Shown here piece by piece: positions 21,371 to 34,040 of a stretch of DNA of 64,000 nucleotides (its first letter is position 1; every line of letters starts with the position of its first letter). Both the position numbers and the translations under genes were made by a program. The stretch lies in the NCBI GenBank assembly GCA_004026145.2, contig CP034976.1, positions 13,327,347-13,391,346 on the forward strand, in the 5' to 3' direction. The notes beneath the pieces are model-generated. The model was not told the origin of the DNA. It saw only the letters and a list, made by a program, of their open reading frames with translations, and did no database searches. This DNA comes from Takifugu bimaculatus. Lineage: Eukaryota > Chordata > Actinopteri > Tetraodontiformes > Tetraodontidae.

Positions 21371-24300
21371 TCAGTTGGACTTGGACCAGATCTTCCCACT
21401 TCCACGCAACCTGAGTGGAAAACCAGGCGTGAAATTTATAAGCTCCTCTCCAGCTTCAATACCAATTATGACCAATAATATATACGGTGCATGTGCAAAG
21501 AAGCCGTTTCTAATTATAGCTCGAGTCCTGTTTCCAAAATAGCATCACAAGGAAATGGTGTCAAAATCCGTCATAATTAGTCGATTGAGGTTAAGCTATC
21601 AGTCATTTGGATTTCAAAACATGAAGTGGATCATCATTTGTTCCGTGCACAGCGCCGAGTGATGGAAATTACAGGCTCCGAGCTTCATCAGGACGTGAGA
21701 CGCAGCCAGGAAAATAATCACCGCTTTCAGGTTGCCAGTGAAAACAAACTGGCGACAATCAAACGGGCGCTCTGCTCACTGGAGGGGCAAACGGCTCCTC
21801 CTGGAGGCAAACACCTGAGGCGTGTGCACATCCGCTGGCACTTACAGCCCAGCACAGGTGTGAACGTGGCAAAAAAGAACCCCAGATAGTGTCGGGTGAT
21901 AATAAGCATTTTATGCAGACACAAACTACACAAAAAAGAGATTTTTAAATCAGAGGCAAATAAGAAAGACCCATGAAAACACGGCGAGCTCTTGAAAACT
22001 TGAAGCATTTTAGACTAAATGTGGGTTTTAGCAGGTAATTTAAACCCTCTTTGGTGGAGAATTCTGGGCTGCTTTATACTGGAGGAGGAAAAATGGCAGA
22101 AAATTACATTTTTATGAGAAAGCTGCACCGCACAGGGAAGTTTGTGTTCCGATTTTGACTTGGGATGGTTTTAAATTGTTCAGCCAGACGAAACACCTCA
22201 GAAAAGGTTTCGTTTCCATCATCTCCCAAGTTCTCACCCTTTCACTTTTGAACTTTTTTTGCCTGGTTGCCGGGGCTCCTGGGAGGAGGCGGGGTCACGT
22301 GGCTCTGCCGGCTGGTCTGCATCCTGATTGGAGGCGGCTCCAGCAGGGGCGGGGCCAGAGGACGGCGAGGCGGCGCTGGCTTTTAAGGTTTTCTGGAGGT
22401 TGGATACCTAAGAGCAAAGAAATCCAAAAAATAACCAATCGTGTTCATTCAATGGGAGCTAAAATCTGAACTAATAAAATGCCTAATTAAAGGGATTAAA
22501 AATGTCTATTTAAAATGATGGAGACCATTGAAATGTGAACATAAACACGTTTCACTGGTAATAAAAACTGAAGTAACGAGCACAGCATTTATACGCTGAT
22601 TCTTACATTTTCAGATTTAAATTGATGTCCTAATTTGCTTTATTGACAAATTTTCAGGAAGAGACACTGTAGCATTACTTTAGCAAAAGAAACTATTTTC
22701 AAAATCTTTGCTCACCACTTCCATTCAGAAGTTTTACTGCGTGTGCGGCCAGGAAGAGCTGCTAATTAGCATTTTCAATATTTCATCAACATTTCATAAT
22801 TAAGAAAAGATATAGAGAGTCAAGAGAAATACAAAGGTTAAGATCAAACCCAAAGGATGGAAGAGTGTTGTATTTTTCTGAAGGTGGAATCAGACAGCAG
22901 GATGAAAAAAAAGTGACTGACCTCTGTTTCAACTTGGATTTTAACCTTTAACTGGCTCTCTCTGTACTGGTTAGCCCTCGAGACCTGCTCCTCGATACCA
23001 CACAGCACTGCCTCACAACCTGTGCACCTGGGAGGGAGACGACAGAGACGACAGAGACGACAGGGACGACAGAGACGACAGAGACGACAGGAGACGACAG
23101 AGACGACAGGAGACGACAGGAGACGACGGGAGACATCGGGAGACGACAGAGACGACAGGAGATGACAGAGACGACAGGAGACGACAGAGACGACAGAGAC
23201 GACAGGAGACGACAGAGACGACAGAGACGACAGAGACGACAGAGACGACAGAGACGACAGGGACGACAGAGACATCGGGAGACGACAGGAGACGACAGGA
23301 GATGACAGAGACGACAGGAGACGACAGAGACGACAGAGACGACAGGAGACGACAGAGACGACAGAGACGACAGAGACGACAGAGACGACAGAGACGACAG
23401 AGACGACAGGAGACGACAGGAGACGACAGAGACGACAGAGACGACAGAGACGACAGAGACGACAGAGACGACAGAGACGACAGGAGACGACAGGAGACGA
23501 CAGAGACGACAGAGACGACAGAGACGACAGAGACGACAGAGACGACAGGAGACGACAGGAGACGACAGAGACGACAGAGACGACAGGAGACGACAGAGAC
23601 GACAGAGACGACAGGAGACATCGGGAGACGACAGGAGACGACAGGAGACGACAGAGACGACAGAGACGACAGGAGACGACAAGAGACGACAGGAGACGAC
23701 GGGAGATGACAGAGACGACAGGAGACATCGGGAGACGACAGGAGACGACGGGAGACATCGGGAGACGACAGGAGACGACAAGAGACGACAGGAGACATCG
23801 GGAGACGACAGAGACGACGGGAGACGACGGGAGACGACAGAGACGACAGGAGACATCGGGAGACGACAGGAGACGACGGGAGACATCGGGAGAGGACAGG
23901 AGACGACAGGAGACGACAAGAGACGACAGGAGACATCGGGAGACGACAGAGACGACAGGAGACGACAGGAGACGACAGAGACGACAGGAGACGACAGGAG
24001 ACATCGGGAGACGACAGAGACAACAGGAGACGACAGGAGACGACAGGAGACGACAAGAGACGACAGGAGACATCGGGAGACGACAGAGACGACAGGAGAC
24101 GACAGGAGACGACAGAGACGACAGGAGACGACAGGAGACATCGGGAGACGACAGAGACAACAGGAGACGACAGGAGACGACAGGAGACATCGGGAGACGA
24201 CAGGAGACGACAGGAGACATCGGGAGACGACAGAGACGACAGGAGACAACAGGAGACAACAGGAGACGACAGAGACGACAGGAGATGACAGGAGACAACA

Positions 24301-27300
24301 GGAGACAACAGGAGACGACGGGAGACGATGGGAGACAACAGGAGACATCGGGAGACGACAGGAGACATCGGGAGACGACAGGAGACGACGGGAGACGACA
24401 GAGACGACAGGAGACATCGGGAGACGACAGGAGACATCGGGAGACGACAGGAGACGACAGAGACGACAGGAGACATCGGGAGACGACAGGAGACGACGGG
24501 AGACATCGGGAGACGACAGAGACGACAGGAGACATCGGGAGACGACAGGAGACATCGGGAGATGACGGAGACGACAGGAGACAACAGGAGACATCGGGAG
24601 ACGACAGGAGACATCGGGAGATGACGGGAGACGACAGGAGACATCGGGAGACAACAGGGAGTCAGCTGTTAGGAGTTCCAAACACAGAGACTGGCAACAT
24701 AAAGCTGAGACAGGCTGGACACTGACCACTCCTGCAGCGTATTAACTATGTTTGGAAGCTCGTTGGGGCCCAGGTCGCGGCCGACGCTGCAGTCTACCTC
24801 CACCTGCTGGTTCCTCTGGTCCAGTTTGCCCTGGATAATGTCACAATAAACGGCCTCGATCAGCAGGTCCTCCAGCTCCCGCACGTTCTTCAGCTCCAGC
24901 TGCTGCAGCAGCAGCGAGTAGGGCAGGCACTGAGGGGGAGAAGCACAACACCTCCTCTAGTTTGTTTGCTCTCTTTAAAACAAGACGCTCAATTTGAGGC
25001 TCCTTTTAACTTTGGGACGAGGACTTGCTGAAGCGCCCATTTGTCTAAATGTCAGTGCCACAGGAGGACGACAGTTTTACAGTCTCCCACTGTCCAATTA
25101 TGAAGTTCACGCCTTCCTACGGGGACGACACTGACACTTTCAAGAGGAATAAGGGGGGGTGAAAGGATGAAAGGAGCAACAGTAATGGAAAGTGTAAAAA
25201 TAAAATTTGACAAAGGGCACCAAGGTGGTGAAATTCAGTTAATTATTTAGCATGAAGACAAAAGGAAAAGGTCAGAAGCAGAACGGTGACCAGTGGCCAT
25301 AATCATAAAGTTTTAGGAAGAAAGAGCTCATCTAGGTGGCAGATTTCTAAGAAAATTCTTATAACTAGTTTCCCTCTGAAGGTATGACGGCTTTTCTAAA
25401 GATGAAAGTTGTTCACCGAGTGTCTCGGTGCCTAAAAGAGCTCTGAAGATAAAGAGCTGTTGGGGGTAATGAGGAGGACTCGTGGGACAGGTTTTAAGCA
25501 GTTTAAAATAGCAGAGACAGTGCTCAGGGAGATCTTTTCCAGAGACGGCAGGAGGTTGATGAAACGCTTCATAAAAATAAGTGCAGATATCGTTGACTTT
25601 GATCTCATTAAAGATCCAGTCACAATGCAAAAAACCAGGCGGTGGGACTGAAACGGTCAGAAATCTACTGCGACGCAGCTTCCAGATCTGGATACGAATA
25701 GTAGCTGAAGGTTTTATATTTTCTTGTCCAAATAAGATTCACTCAGGATATTTTGACAGTCATTTCTCAGGGTCCCACGATTAAGAACTTAAATGATCAT
25801 AAGGACCAACATGATGCCAAGAATCGTTCTTGGGAGCGATAGACAATAAAAATAAATTTACAGCCAAGCTGCACATAATTAAAGGTTATAGGAGTAATTC
25901 AGCAGTCCACGCGCCCTTTTATCTAGACTGTAGCGGATCATTAAAACTCAAAGAATTAAACACTTGAAACATGTGAATAAAGAATCTGAATATATGAGTT
26001 TCTCTTTAATGTGACCAGGTTAAATCACTCAACGTGTGAGCAGCTCCCAATGGATGGGCCAGTACCTTCAGATTGGACGCCAGGCTGATGATGGAAAGGT
26101 GGCGGAGCTTGTTCCTCTGTGCGGGGGTCAGCTCCGGTAGAGAGGCTGCTCTCTCTGGCCCAACAAAAACACGGAGCAATTACACACAAGGAAATAACGG
26201 CACGGATGAAATCCGCCAGCCGGGTTTGGTGCCCCTTTAAACGCCCTCACGGCCTAATATTGACACTTTTTTAAAGCTGGGGTACAGACAGCCTGAGCAG
26301 TGAGGATGTTGGCGGGATTCAGCCTCCAGTAACCGGCACCTGATCTCCGGCTCCTCGGGTGACGGCGCTCAGCCTCTCCGACAGCAGCTCTGACAGCTCC
26401 TCTACGGCTCCTGTCAAAGTCAACGTGCTCCCAGTCGGCGTGACTCCAAAGCGAAGGGAACAATTAAGTAGGCTATTTTTTTTTTCCCAGGCTACTGGAT
26501 GATGCTCAGCATTAAATTAGACATAATTAATATTCTATTTCTTGCCGAAGCGTCCTGGTGCATAACAGGAACGGCAAATTGAATCACAAAAGAGTGCTTT
26601 GTTGTGCATTTGTGCGAGCGCTTCAGTCAGTCAGAGGCTGCTGCTGCAGTCTGGCAGGTGAGGGAGCTGGAGGAATCCGCCCCGCAGCACAGAAACACAG
26701 CTCATAAGAAAAAATTTGCAGCTCTCCTCCATAACTTATTTACGCTGCGCTGCCGCTGAAAATACCTTTGTAGTCACAGTAGGTTCCATAGGCAAAGAGG
26801 TTGAGGAGCTGGTAGACGGGTGCATGGGGGCCGTTCTCCAGCTGTGGGAGGAACCACAGAGAATATTATGTAGAATACAGGATTAATAATAAATATCCCC
26901 TCCACAGGTGAACGGTGCTGATGCGTTCCGTCTGTGCACAGTGGGACATCGAACCACACGTTCACACCTGGAATCAAAATCTGTCTCCTTTTGTTTAGTT
27001 CAGGTGTTAAATATTACAACAGCGAATCGCAGTTCTGGAATCTTTTATTCCAAGTTAATGAAGGTTGGAGGAAATGGAGGAAAATTCTCCGTAACTGGTC
27101 CCGGGTGCTGCAAACGCCGAGCCAGGTTCAGTCGAATCGACCACATTTTGCTTTAATGCTTTTGTCCCAGATGGAAATGTTGTTCGTGTGGCTAAATGTC
27201 AGGCTAATTTGACAAATCCTTCATCCCCTGATATTTACACCCGTTACCTGCTGCGCCACAGACGGAGGAACAGGAAGCGTGAGGTGGTACTCACCTCTTT

Positions 27301-27417
27301 GACATTGGGCAGCTCCAGTATGTCGGAGAAGACGTAGAGCCCCGGGGTCTCCAGCAGAGAGCTGACCGCCTGGGCCAGAGCTGAGCCCGACAAAGACAGC
27401 AGCTGCTCCGACTCCAT
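21371..27417 (-). CDS. cops7a: COP9 signalosome complex subunit 7a, seven coding exons
   Basis: Minus-strand exons: 27417-27295, 26841-26766, 26154-26066, 24929-24727, 23027-22922, 22407-22238 and 21410-21371. They total 807 nt (268 residues; human COPS7A about 275) and all phases match. Landmarks are LETPGLYVFSDILELPNV, LLNLFAYGTYCDY, RNKLRHLSIISLAS, ELEDLLIEAVY, LDQRNQQVEVD, GCEAVLCGIEEQVSRANQY, VSNLQKTLK and the conserved end LRGSGKIWSKSN. The PCI domain spans about residues 20-165, followed by a helical segment and a Ser/Pro/Ala-rich linker. The CSN removes NEDD8 from cullins and so controls cullin-RING ubiquitin ligases; CSN7 holds the PCI ring together. The ATG at 27417 directly follows an acceptor and the protein starts MESEQLL, near the mammalian length, so it is a credible start. 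Coding intron 5 is filled by a minisatellite. Confidence 0.95.
23031..24660. repeat. 1.6-kb 9/10-bp minisatellite inside cops7a coding intron 5
   Basis: Tandem units of GAGACGACA (9 bp) and GGAGACGACA (10 bp), with variants GGAGACATCG, GAGATGACA and GAGACAACA. The part up to about 23620 is mainly runs of the 9-bp unit. The part beyond is mainly the 10-bp unit with frequent ACATCGG variants. Nearly every unit carries a CpG, and the GATGAC and GACAAC variants fit CpG deamination. In the cops7a sense direction the unit reads TGTCGTCTCC, pyrimidine-rich, with no AG anywhere in the array. The array stops a few bases before the acceptor of the exon ending at 23027. It fills all but about 70 nt of the 1,699-nt intron (23028-24726). 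Confidence 0.97.
24661..24672 (-). promoter_or_regulatory. Candidate branch-point cluster of cops7a intron 5
   Basis: On the minus strand CTAAC (24672-24668) and CTGAC (24665-24661) both fit the vertebrate branch-point consensus yUnAy. They lie about 55-65 nt after the donor at 24726. The CTGAC is the last such element before the AG-free repeat array; its A (24662) is about 1,634 nt from the acceptor AG. This is inference from consensus, not evidence of use. Confidence 0.45.
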
Positions 27418-29539
27418 CTGGAACACAGGAAGCAGAGACACTGAAGAGCGACGCAGCAAATGGGAGCGTGATCAACACACAGCAGCGAGGGTGAGCCTCC
27501 GACCGCTGATCGAGGCGGCAGATTATGATTAGAGATGGAGGCGCTGGTTTGCCTTTCATTAAGACCGTGTGTCGGACCGTGTGATGAGCCCAGGACCCGT
27601 CAGAACACGCTCCACTGAAGTTGGGCAGTAGTCTTGTAGTTAAGGTGAGGGTAGGTGATGGCAGCAGCGCTGTATCTGTAGCTTTATGATCAAAGCCCCT
27701 TGGCCTTGAGCCTTCAGAGATCAATGGTCAACGTCCCTCAGAGCTCCTAATCTTTGCTGCTCCGTTTGGGGTTTTATCGGAATATGAGAAAACATTTGTG
27801 TATCATCTTGGTCACGCCATCTTGGTCACGCCTCCAGACACTTGGGGGCTCACGACCGGGTAAACAAACAAACAATCACGATTAAAAAATAGTGTTGACC
27901 AAAGCTCTTATCCTTGAAATTACCTGGAGAGTTACTGGGATAGATAAAGGATGCACATTAGGCAGCGGCAGCAGAGCATGGGATGTATGTACCGGTACAT
28001 TCATCAGCAGCATAAAGTCATTTAAGCATTCTGCGCTCAGGGCAACAAAAGAATAATAACCCAATTAAGTAATGAAAGCAATCTGCCCAGAAACACCACA
28101 AAAAGGCATTTTCTGATTAGCTTTGATGTTTTTTGCACTTTGGCCATGCAATGCATCATCTTCATAATACAATTACCCAGAAAATAACAGCGGGGAAACG
28201 GAAAAACGGCATAAAACATCTAAAAAGACTAATTAAAATTCCATAGGACGTGTTCCCTGGATATTTAGAGATCCTAATCACAGATGACACGTCTTCAGAG
28301 GGAACCCAAACGTGGTCTCTCAGATCCACAATACAGTCAGTGGAATTGCATCACGTTGGTTTTGAGGCCATTTCGTAAAATGAATAAAAGAGAAGGAGGA
28401 TGTGCAACACTGGGCTCAGATTAGTGTGGCTGGTCCGACTGCGTCACAGGCTGCAGCTTCCGAGATGAAGAGGTCTCTCAGAGCTTCCAAAGGTTGCACC
28501 ACTCTAAAAAAGGCCTTCAGACGGCGGCTCAACAGACAGAAGCTCGTCCTTCCATCAACAACAAAGAAAAAAAATAACTTTCTGAGCTTCTAATTTCAGG
28601 CATTTAAATAAAAACCAAATCAAACGTAGGGCTGCAGCCATCTGTGACTAATTACTGAATTTATGCCTTTGGGTGAAAGATGACTGCAGGAACTCAGCAG
28701 GTGGCCTGAACTTGCTGAATATTCAGGAGGCAGCTGTTCACCTGCAGACGGCTTACCTGAGAGATGCACCATAAGTATAACTGCATATATCATCAACACT
28801 GTATTATCATGGCTATTTAGACACAAGGACACTTATGAAGTATTTAAGCATTTACTTTTCTCAAAGGTTCTACAGCACAACATGCAACTAAAGCTTCCAA
28901 ATGAGCATTTTATTCATATTATCTTATTACGATATTAGCTGGGATGCGATTTTGGGAACTGGCTCACACATTTAAATCTACAGCCATTCTAAACCAAATC
29001 CTCACAAATTAAATTGGGGAGAAAATAGAGAAGATGATGGAAAAATCTCATTTGTTGAAACACTTCATCCCTTGTATGCATGGGAATAGGTAAAACAAGT
29101 TGACATTATATTTGAAATACTAGTATATACGAGGTATTTTTGGTTACTGCTGATCTGCTTGAGGAAACTGACAATGTTTATTTCCGAAACAGCATAATTA
29201 GGCAATAAAATGGAAAATATAATATCACAATTGGAAAGCGGTCAAAAACTCGGGTGATTTGAATCAAAAGCTAAATTGTTAGCAGTATGAATAATCTCCA
29301 AATTCCGTTTCCAACAGTGTTTAATGATAGATCCTGTGGTGGTGATCTAACTTAACCCCAATAGTTCAAATTAAGCTCTTACATACCAGCTACTAACATT
29401 AGCCACGCTGAGCTAACCGAGCGTCTCATAACTAAAATAGTGCGAATATACCGACAGAGAATAATTTTTAATGACGTTTTCCGACGGGACTATCAAAGGA
29501 GTATAAAATGTCAGGAAACGTGTTATTTTTTATACTTAC

Positions 29540-29843
29540 ACTTCCCACAACAACAATCTCCGGCAGCAGCTAACAGCTAACTAGCGCTGTAGACGTGAGG
29601 CCTCTATTCTTTTATAGACTTTAACGTTTTTTTTGATCCACACAACAGTACGGTACGAATGACTGAACAATAGGACGCACATGTAGATATCAATAAAGGA
29701 ATTTAAAAACAAAGATAGTGCGAATTACCTTGATATTTAGGTTTTAGCCTAGCACACGGGATTATCCAGTTCCGCTGTCAGAACACGAACGACAACAAAA
29801 GAACGAAAGCGTTGATTGGACAATAATGCTGAGTGGGCGGGGC
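29540..29843 (-). promoter_or_regulatory. Probable cops7a promoter and 5' UTR exons
   Basis: Reading the minus strand, a GC box (plus-strand GGGCGGGGC, 29835-29843) is followed by a CCAAT box (plus ATTGG, 29815-29819). A possible first exon then ends at 29729 with CAAG|GTAATT. A possible second exon runs from about 29590, after CTACAG, to 29540, with AAGT|GTAAGT. The order GC box - CCAAT - donors fits a TATA-less housekeeping promoter about 2.1-2.4 kb upstream of the start codon. Exon boundaries are unverified. Confidence 0.45.
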
Positions 29844-29849
29844 AAACGC

Positions 29850-31965
29850 GCATACGTTCAAACTCGTCCTATCGATCACGCAAAATAGTGACACCTAGTG
29901 GTCATATGGTCACACTACATTAGAATGCGTCAAGCGAAATTAGAATGCATGGATTTTTCTCCTAAAACATATCAGCTATTTAGATTAAAAACTACAATAC
30001 AGCACATTTATGATGTTACATCACACCAATGACTCATATTTTGTTCTTAATTTGACAGTAATCAAACTAATCCCATTTCACTAAAATCGGTCTGTGAGTC
30101 AGGCCTCGTACAAATGCCACTTTCTTACATTGTCTTCTAATGTAGCTAATGTGGCTTCGAATTTTGATCTTGAGTCAATTTCTAGGCAATAATTTTAGCC
30201 CTTCATTTTACTGAGATCTCATTTTCAAAAATATGGTCGCAAAAGGTTCTAAATTCAAAGCCAGTCACATTTACATTTTGGCTCTCCAAACCATTCAAAC
30301 AAACATCTTTAACTGCAGATCAAATCAACAACAGCACCTAAAATAACACATTGATGGCTTTCAAACATGGTTGAATACAGATTATTATCTCAGCAAACGT
30401 TTGATTAATAATTAGCCTGCAAGCACATTAGAAGAGCCCTCAAATCAAACAGCTAATTAAAATCCATCATTTTTCTTGTTTACCTTTTCTGATGGGGCCT
30501 GAAAAGGCATTTTGCACAATGTTACAACCATTAATGTGGTTTGAAATGTTATTGTCAGCATAAATATATGCACTTGAATTTGAAGACTTTATTTTGGAAT
30601 AGTGGAGCTACAAAAAGTTTTGGCTGATTTCTGAATAGGTGGTGAAAAGTCCCAAAAAGTGACTAAATTCCGTGTAGCAGATTTACTGTCCTGGTTTTGC
30701 ACCTAGACCGATAAGGTATCTCGAACACTGAAATAGAACTAAATTTTTACGTTATAACATATCGAAGGATCAACTGTAAACCACACACTTGATGCGTTAA
30801 ACCAGCCAGCAAAGGAGATTTCACTGCAAGAGAGAGGACATAAAAATCTGTGGTACATTGGAATTCCTCCCTGGTGGCACATACAATATTTCATCAAGAT
30901 TTTATTGCCGCAGTTTGTGAAATAATTGAGATTGTATTATGTCCCCCGTGGCTGTAAAGAATGAGCATTTACAACATGAACCTGCTCTGGTTTCACTTGC
31001 AGATGTTTTTCCTGCCACACTTCTGCGTTTCCTGTTTGTGCTGCCAAGTCTCGGTCCTTTTGATTAAAAACCTACGATCATGCTTCAACAAAACATTGCT
31101 GCTCCTGACTAATGATTCATCAAATCATAAAGTGCTGACCAGTAACCAAAGAAGGGAACTTTTTAGGTTCCTCTTATGTCAGCAGATGTATTCAAATAAA
31201 CATGACAGATAAACTTCACGAAAGTAAAAGCAAAGTTAAACAGACTCTGTGTGACTAATGCACATTATTGCACTGTTTCTGTGAAGAGATATAGTAAAAA
31301 AATGTAAAAGATAAAAATGATTTATGTCCGTGTAAATTCTGCCGTATAAATATTGATACTCATAAATTAGAATGAAATCAAAATTCCTTCCCGGAGGCTC
31401 ACAGTTTTGTCATTCCTTCTCATTTCCTTCGGTTGCTGGAAGTTGTCGCTTTCAGACATTAAAAACACGTTTGTGTTGTGTTGCTGGCGACAATAATACA
31501 TCAGCATTGTAGGTAAATACCCGGCGGTGTGTGTTTTAAATGAGTGTGTCCTCACAAGCACATTATCAAGCTGAGCTGCCAGAGCCTGGTGGCCCTGCAG
31601 GAGAAATATTTCACAATTATGGACTTTAGTGCTTTTTCTCTGACACGACCCTCACTGGACTGGAGAGAGCACTTTGTCTTTTTTATTGCCAATTATAGGT
31701 GTCCAAAAGCACACTGAGCTGAAGTAAAGAGAAGGATCACACACACACACCTGCAGAGAGAGAGAGAGAGGCTGTCAGTGTGTTACGGGTGCAGATAAAA
31801 GAGTCCCCGTCATGGCGACTAGCGTCTCTAATTCTCTAACGTGCTGCAGAGTGCAGGTGGATGCTGAACCATCGGACCAGAAATGAGCTTTTAAGCATTT
31901 ATTTCTCCCCAAAGACGATGCATCTGCGTTCTGGTGGAGCAGGAAACTGTTTTAGGCTGAGACTG

Positions 31966-32055
<90 letters not shown>

Positions 32056-33656
32056 CCATCATTATGATTGACCCGACCAGAGGGGCCTCAGGGGTTAAAG
32101 GCCACAGATTCTCCCCTGGACACTAAATTGCTGTCTACTTTGGACAAACAACTCAGTTTATATTTCCTCTGAGCCCAGAATCCCCCCAGAAGGTTTCTGC
32201 CTTTGTTCCTGTGATCAGAAGCAAACGATAATCGGTACTTAGAGTGTTTGGACGGAAGCCTCCCAGTTTGTGATGATGCGAAAGGCTCTGTGGTCACGGT
32301 GGTTCAAAATCCAGCTGCTGTTGTCTTAACACGGTGATCTTGTGACCAATAACTAACTGTGACACTTTTTAGAGCAACTTGAGCTCAGATGAGATGTTCT
32401 ACAGAGCACATCTCACTGGCACGAGCAGCAAATGAATCGCTCATTTCTTTCTGTAACGACTTGTTTTAATCATCTAAAATAAACTGTCTAAAATGCAAAA
32501 ATGCCTTTTTCAATTTAAACTACATTTTCACTCCTCCAACTACAGCTTCCAGTAAAATATCGCTTGCTTTATTTCAGCCATTTGTCAAAAACAGTTAATA
32601 TTTAAAGAAAAGGACCTCAAACTCAAAGAGAACGACACATTTCCTTTAATAAATCAATTTAATTACCGTTTTGTATGGTTTGTAAGGAGAACATTTAGCA
32701 CCATTTAGTCACAGAACCTATATGCTGTCTTAGGAAAGAGCTATTTTTCTAATTGTGATGATGTGGGACCATGTTGAACATAAACATGACACCCCTGAAA
32801 ATTGAAGTTAAAAAATAGAGCCTAAAAAACAAGCCCGAAGGACCAACCAGCAAGATTTAACTTCAATCACAACTACAAATCGAAGCTCAGGAACTACAGG
32901 CAGAGATAAACAGACACTCCTGCTCTCCTCTGGTTTAATTAGCTCGGTTAGAATAACCCAGCCTCTGGAAGTGGAGCTGCTGACGATGGCTGGGGGAATA
33001 AATGCCAAGAATTAAATAATAAATGGGCAAACAGCAGTGTTGACACTGCTGGAGCGGCACAGCAGACATCTGGTGGTAATAAATAAATATGATCATCTTC
33101 ACATCATACCTTTGTTTTTAGAAACTAATAATTGGTTACTATTTAGAACCCCCCCTTTTCCAGACAGAAGAATTAGTTTTTCTTTTGAGAGATAGATTCT
33201 AAATATTCTGATTTAAAAAACAAACGTCCAATTTTGTCGGGCTAATTTTTAATGCTATGTATCAGCTATTGTTAAATGCCCATTATCATTTGCCTGCGAG
33301 CATTTGCTCAATAACATACAAGAGCATCATCACATATATGACGGTGAATTAAAGAACATAATAAACAATGTTGCGCAATATTTACAATGTACATGATGCA
33401 GATTGGGATTATTCCTGTCCACATCTAACAGGAAGAACGTGGTTGATACGAATAAAACAAGTTTAATATACTTTGTTCTGCGCTCTAAACTTTCCCCGCA
33501 GCCTCATCTCAGTGCAGCCGGCAGGAGTTTGAAGCTCGTGGGGTCGACTCAGCGGGAGGCGTCACGTCCTGTAGAAGCCTTTAGGTTTGGGGCTGAAACA
33601 CAAAGTTCCTGTTTGAATGTGTGGAAGAAATCACCATTTGCTTTTTATCTTCACGA
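29850..33656. other. AT-rich intergenic region between cops7a and cd4
   Basis: No exon was recognised. In human, MLF2, PTMS and LAG3 lie between COPS7A and CD4; I see none of them here. The main simple repeat is a (CA)n tract at about 31979-32053, preceded by (TC)n. A minus-strand ATTAAA (plus TTTAAT, 33462-33467) is a possible cd4 poly(A) signal, about 190 nt after the cd4 stop. Confidence 0.4.
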
Positions 33657-33969
33657 TCAAACGCCTGTCACGTACTTTTCGCACTGGCACAGTCGATGTC
33701 TGACGTGTCTCACCTGCAAAAGTCAGACAACAAACAACAGCCAGCATGATGAATCGGCTCTGGCGTCACATTTTCAGCTTTATCGGGATTTAGACGGGAC
33801 CAGGGCCTCACCCGTACTCGTCTGCGCCGGCAGAGGATGAAACCGAGGAGGAGGAGGAGGAGGACGATGACTGCGACGCTGCATATGATCACCAGCATCC
33901 ACACGCTCAGCTTGGGCTCTGCTCCGCGGTAGAAACACACACGTGGTGATGGCAAGGTTACGGACCCCC

Positions 33970-34040
<71 letters not shown>

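Noticed and set aside
23031..24660. CRISPR-like regular array
   Set aside because: Units are 9-10 bp and contiguous, without unique spacers, inside a vertebrate intron.
22844..24729. Very long open frames (340-590 codons) on both strands
   Set aside because: They are read through the 9/10-bp minisatellite, whose unit has no stop codon in any minus frame; they overlap a cops7a exon in the wrong frame and encode only monotonous repeats.
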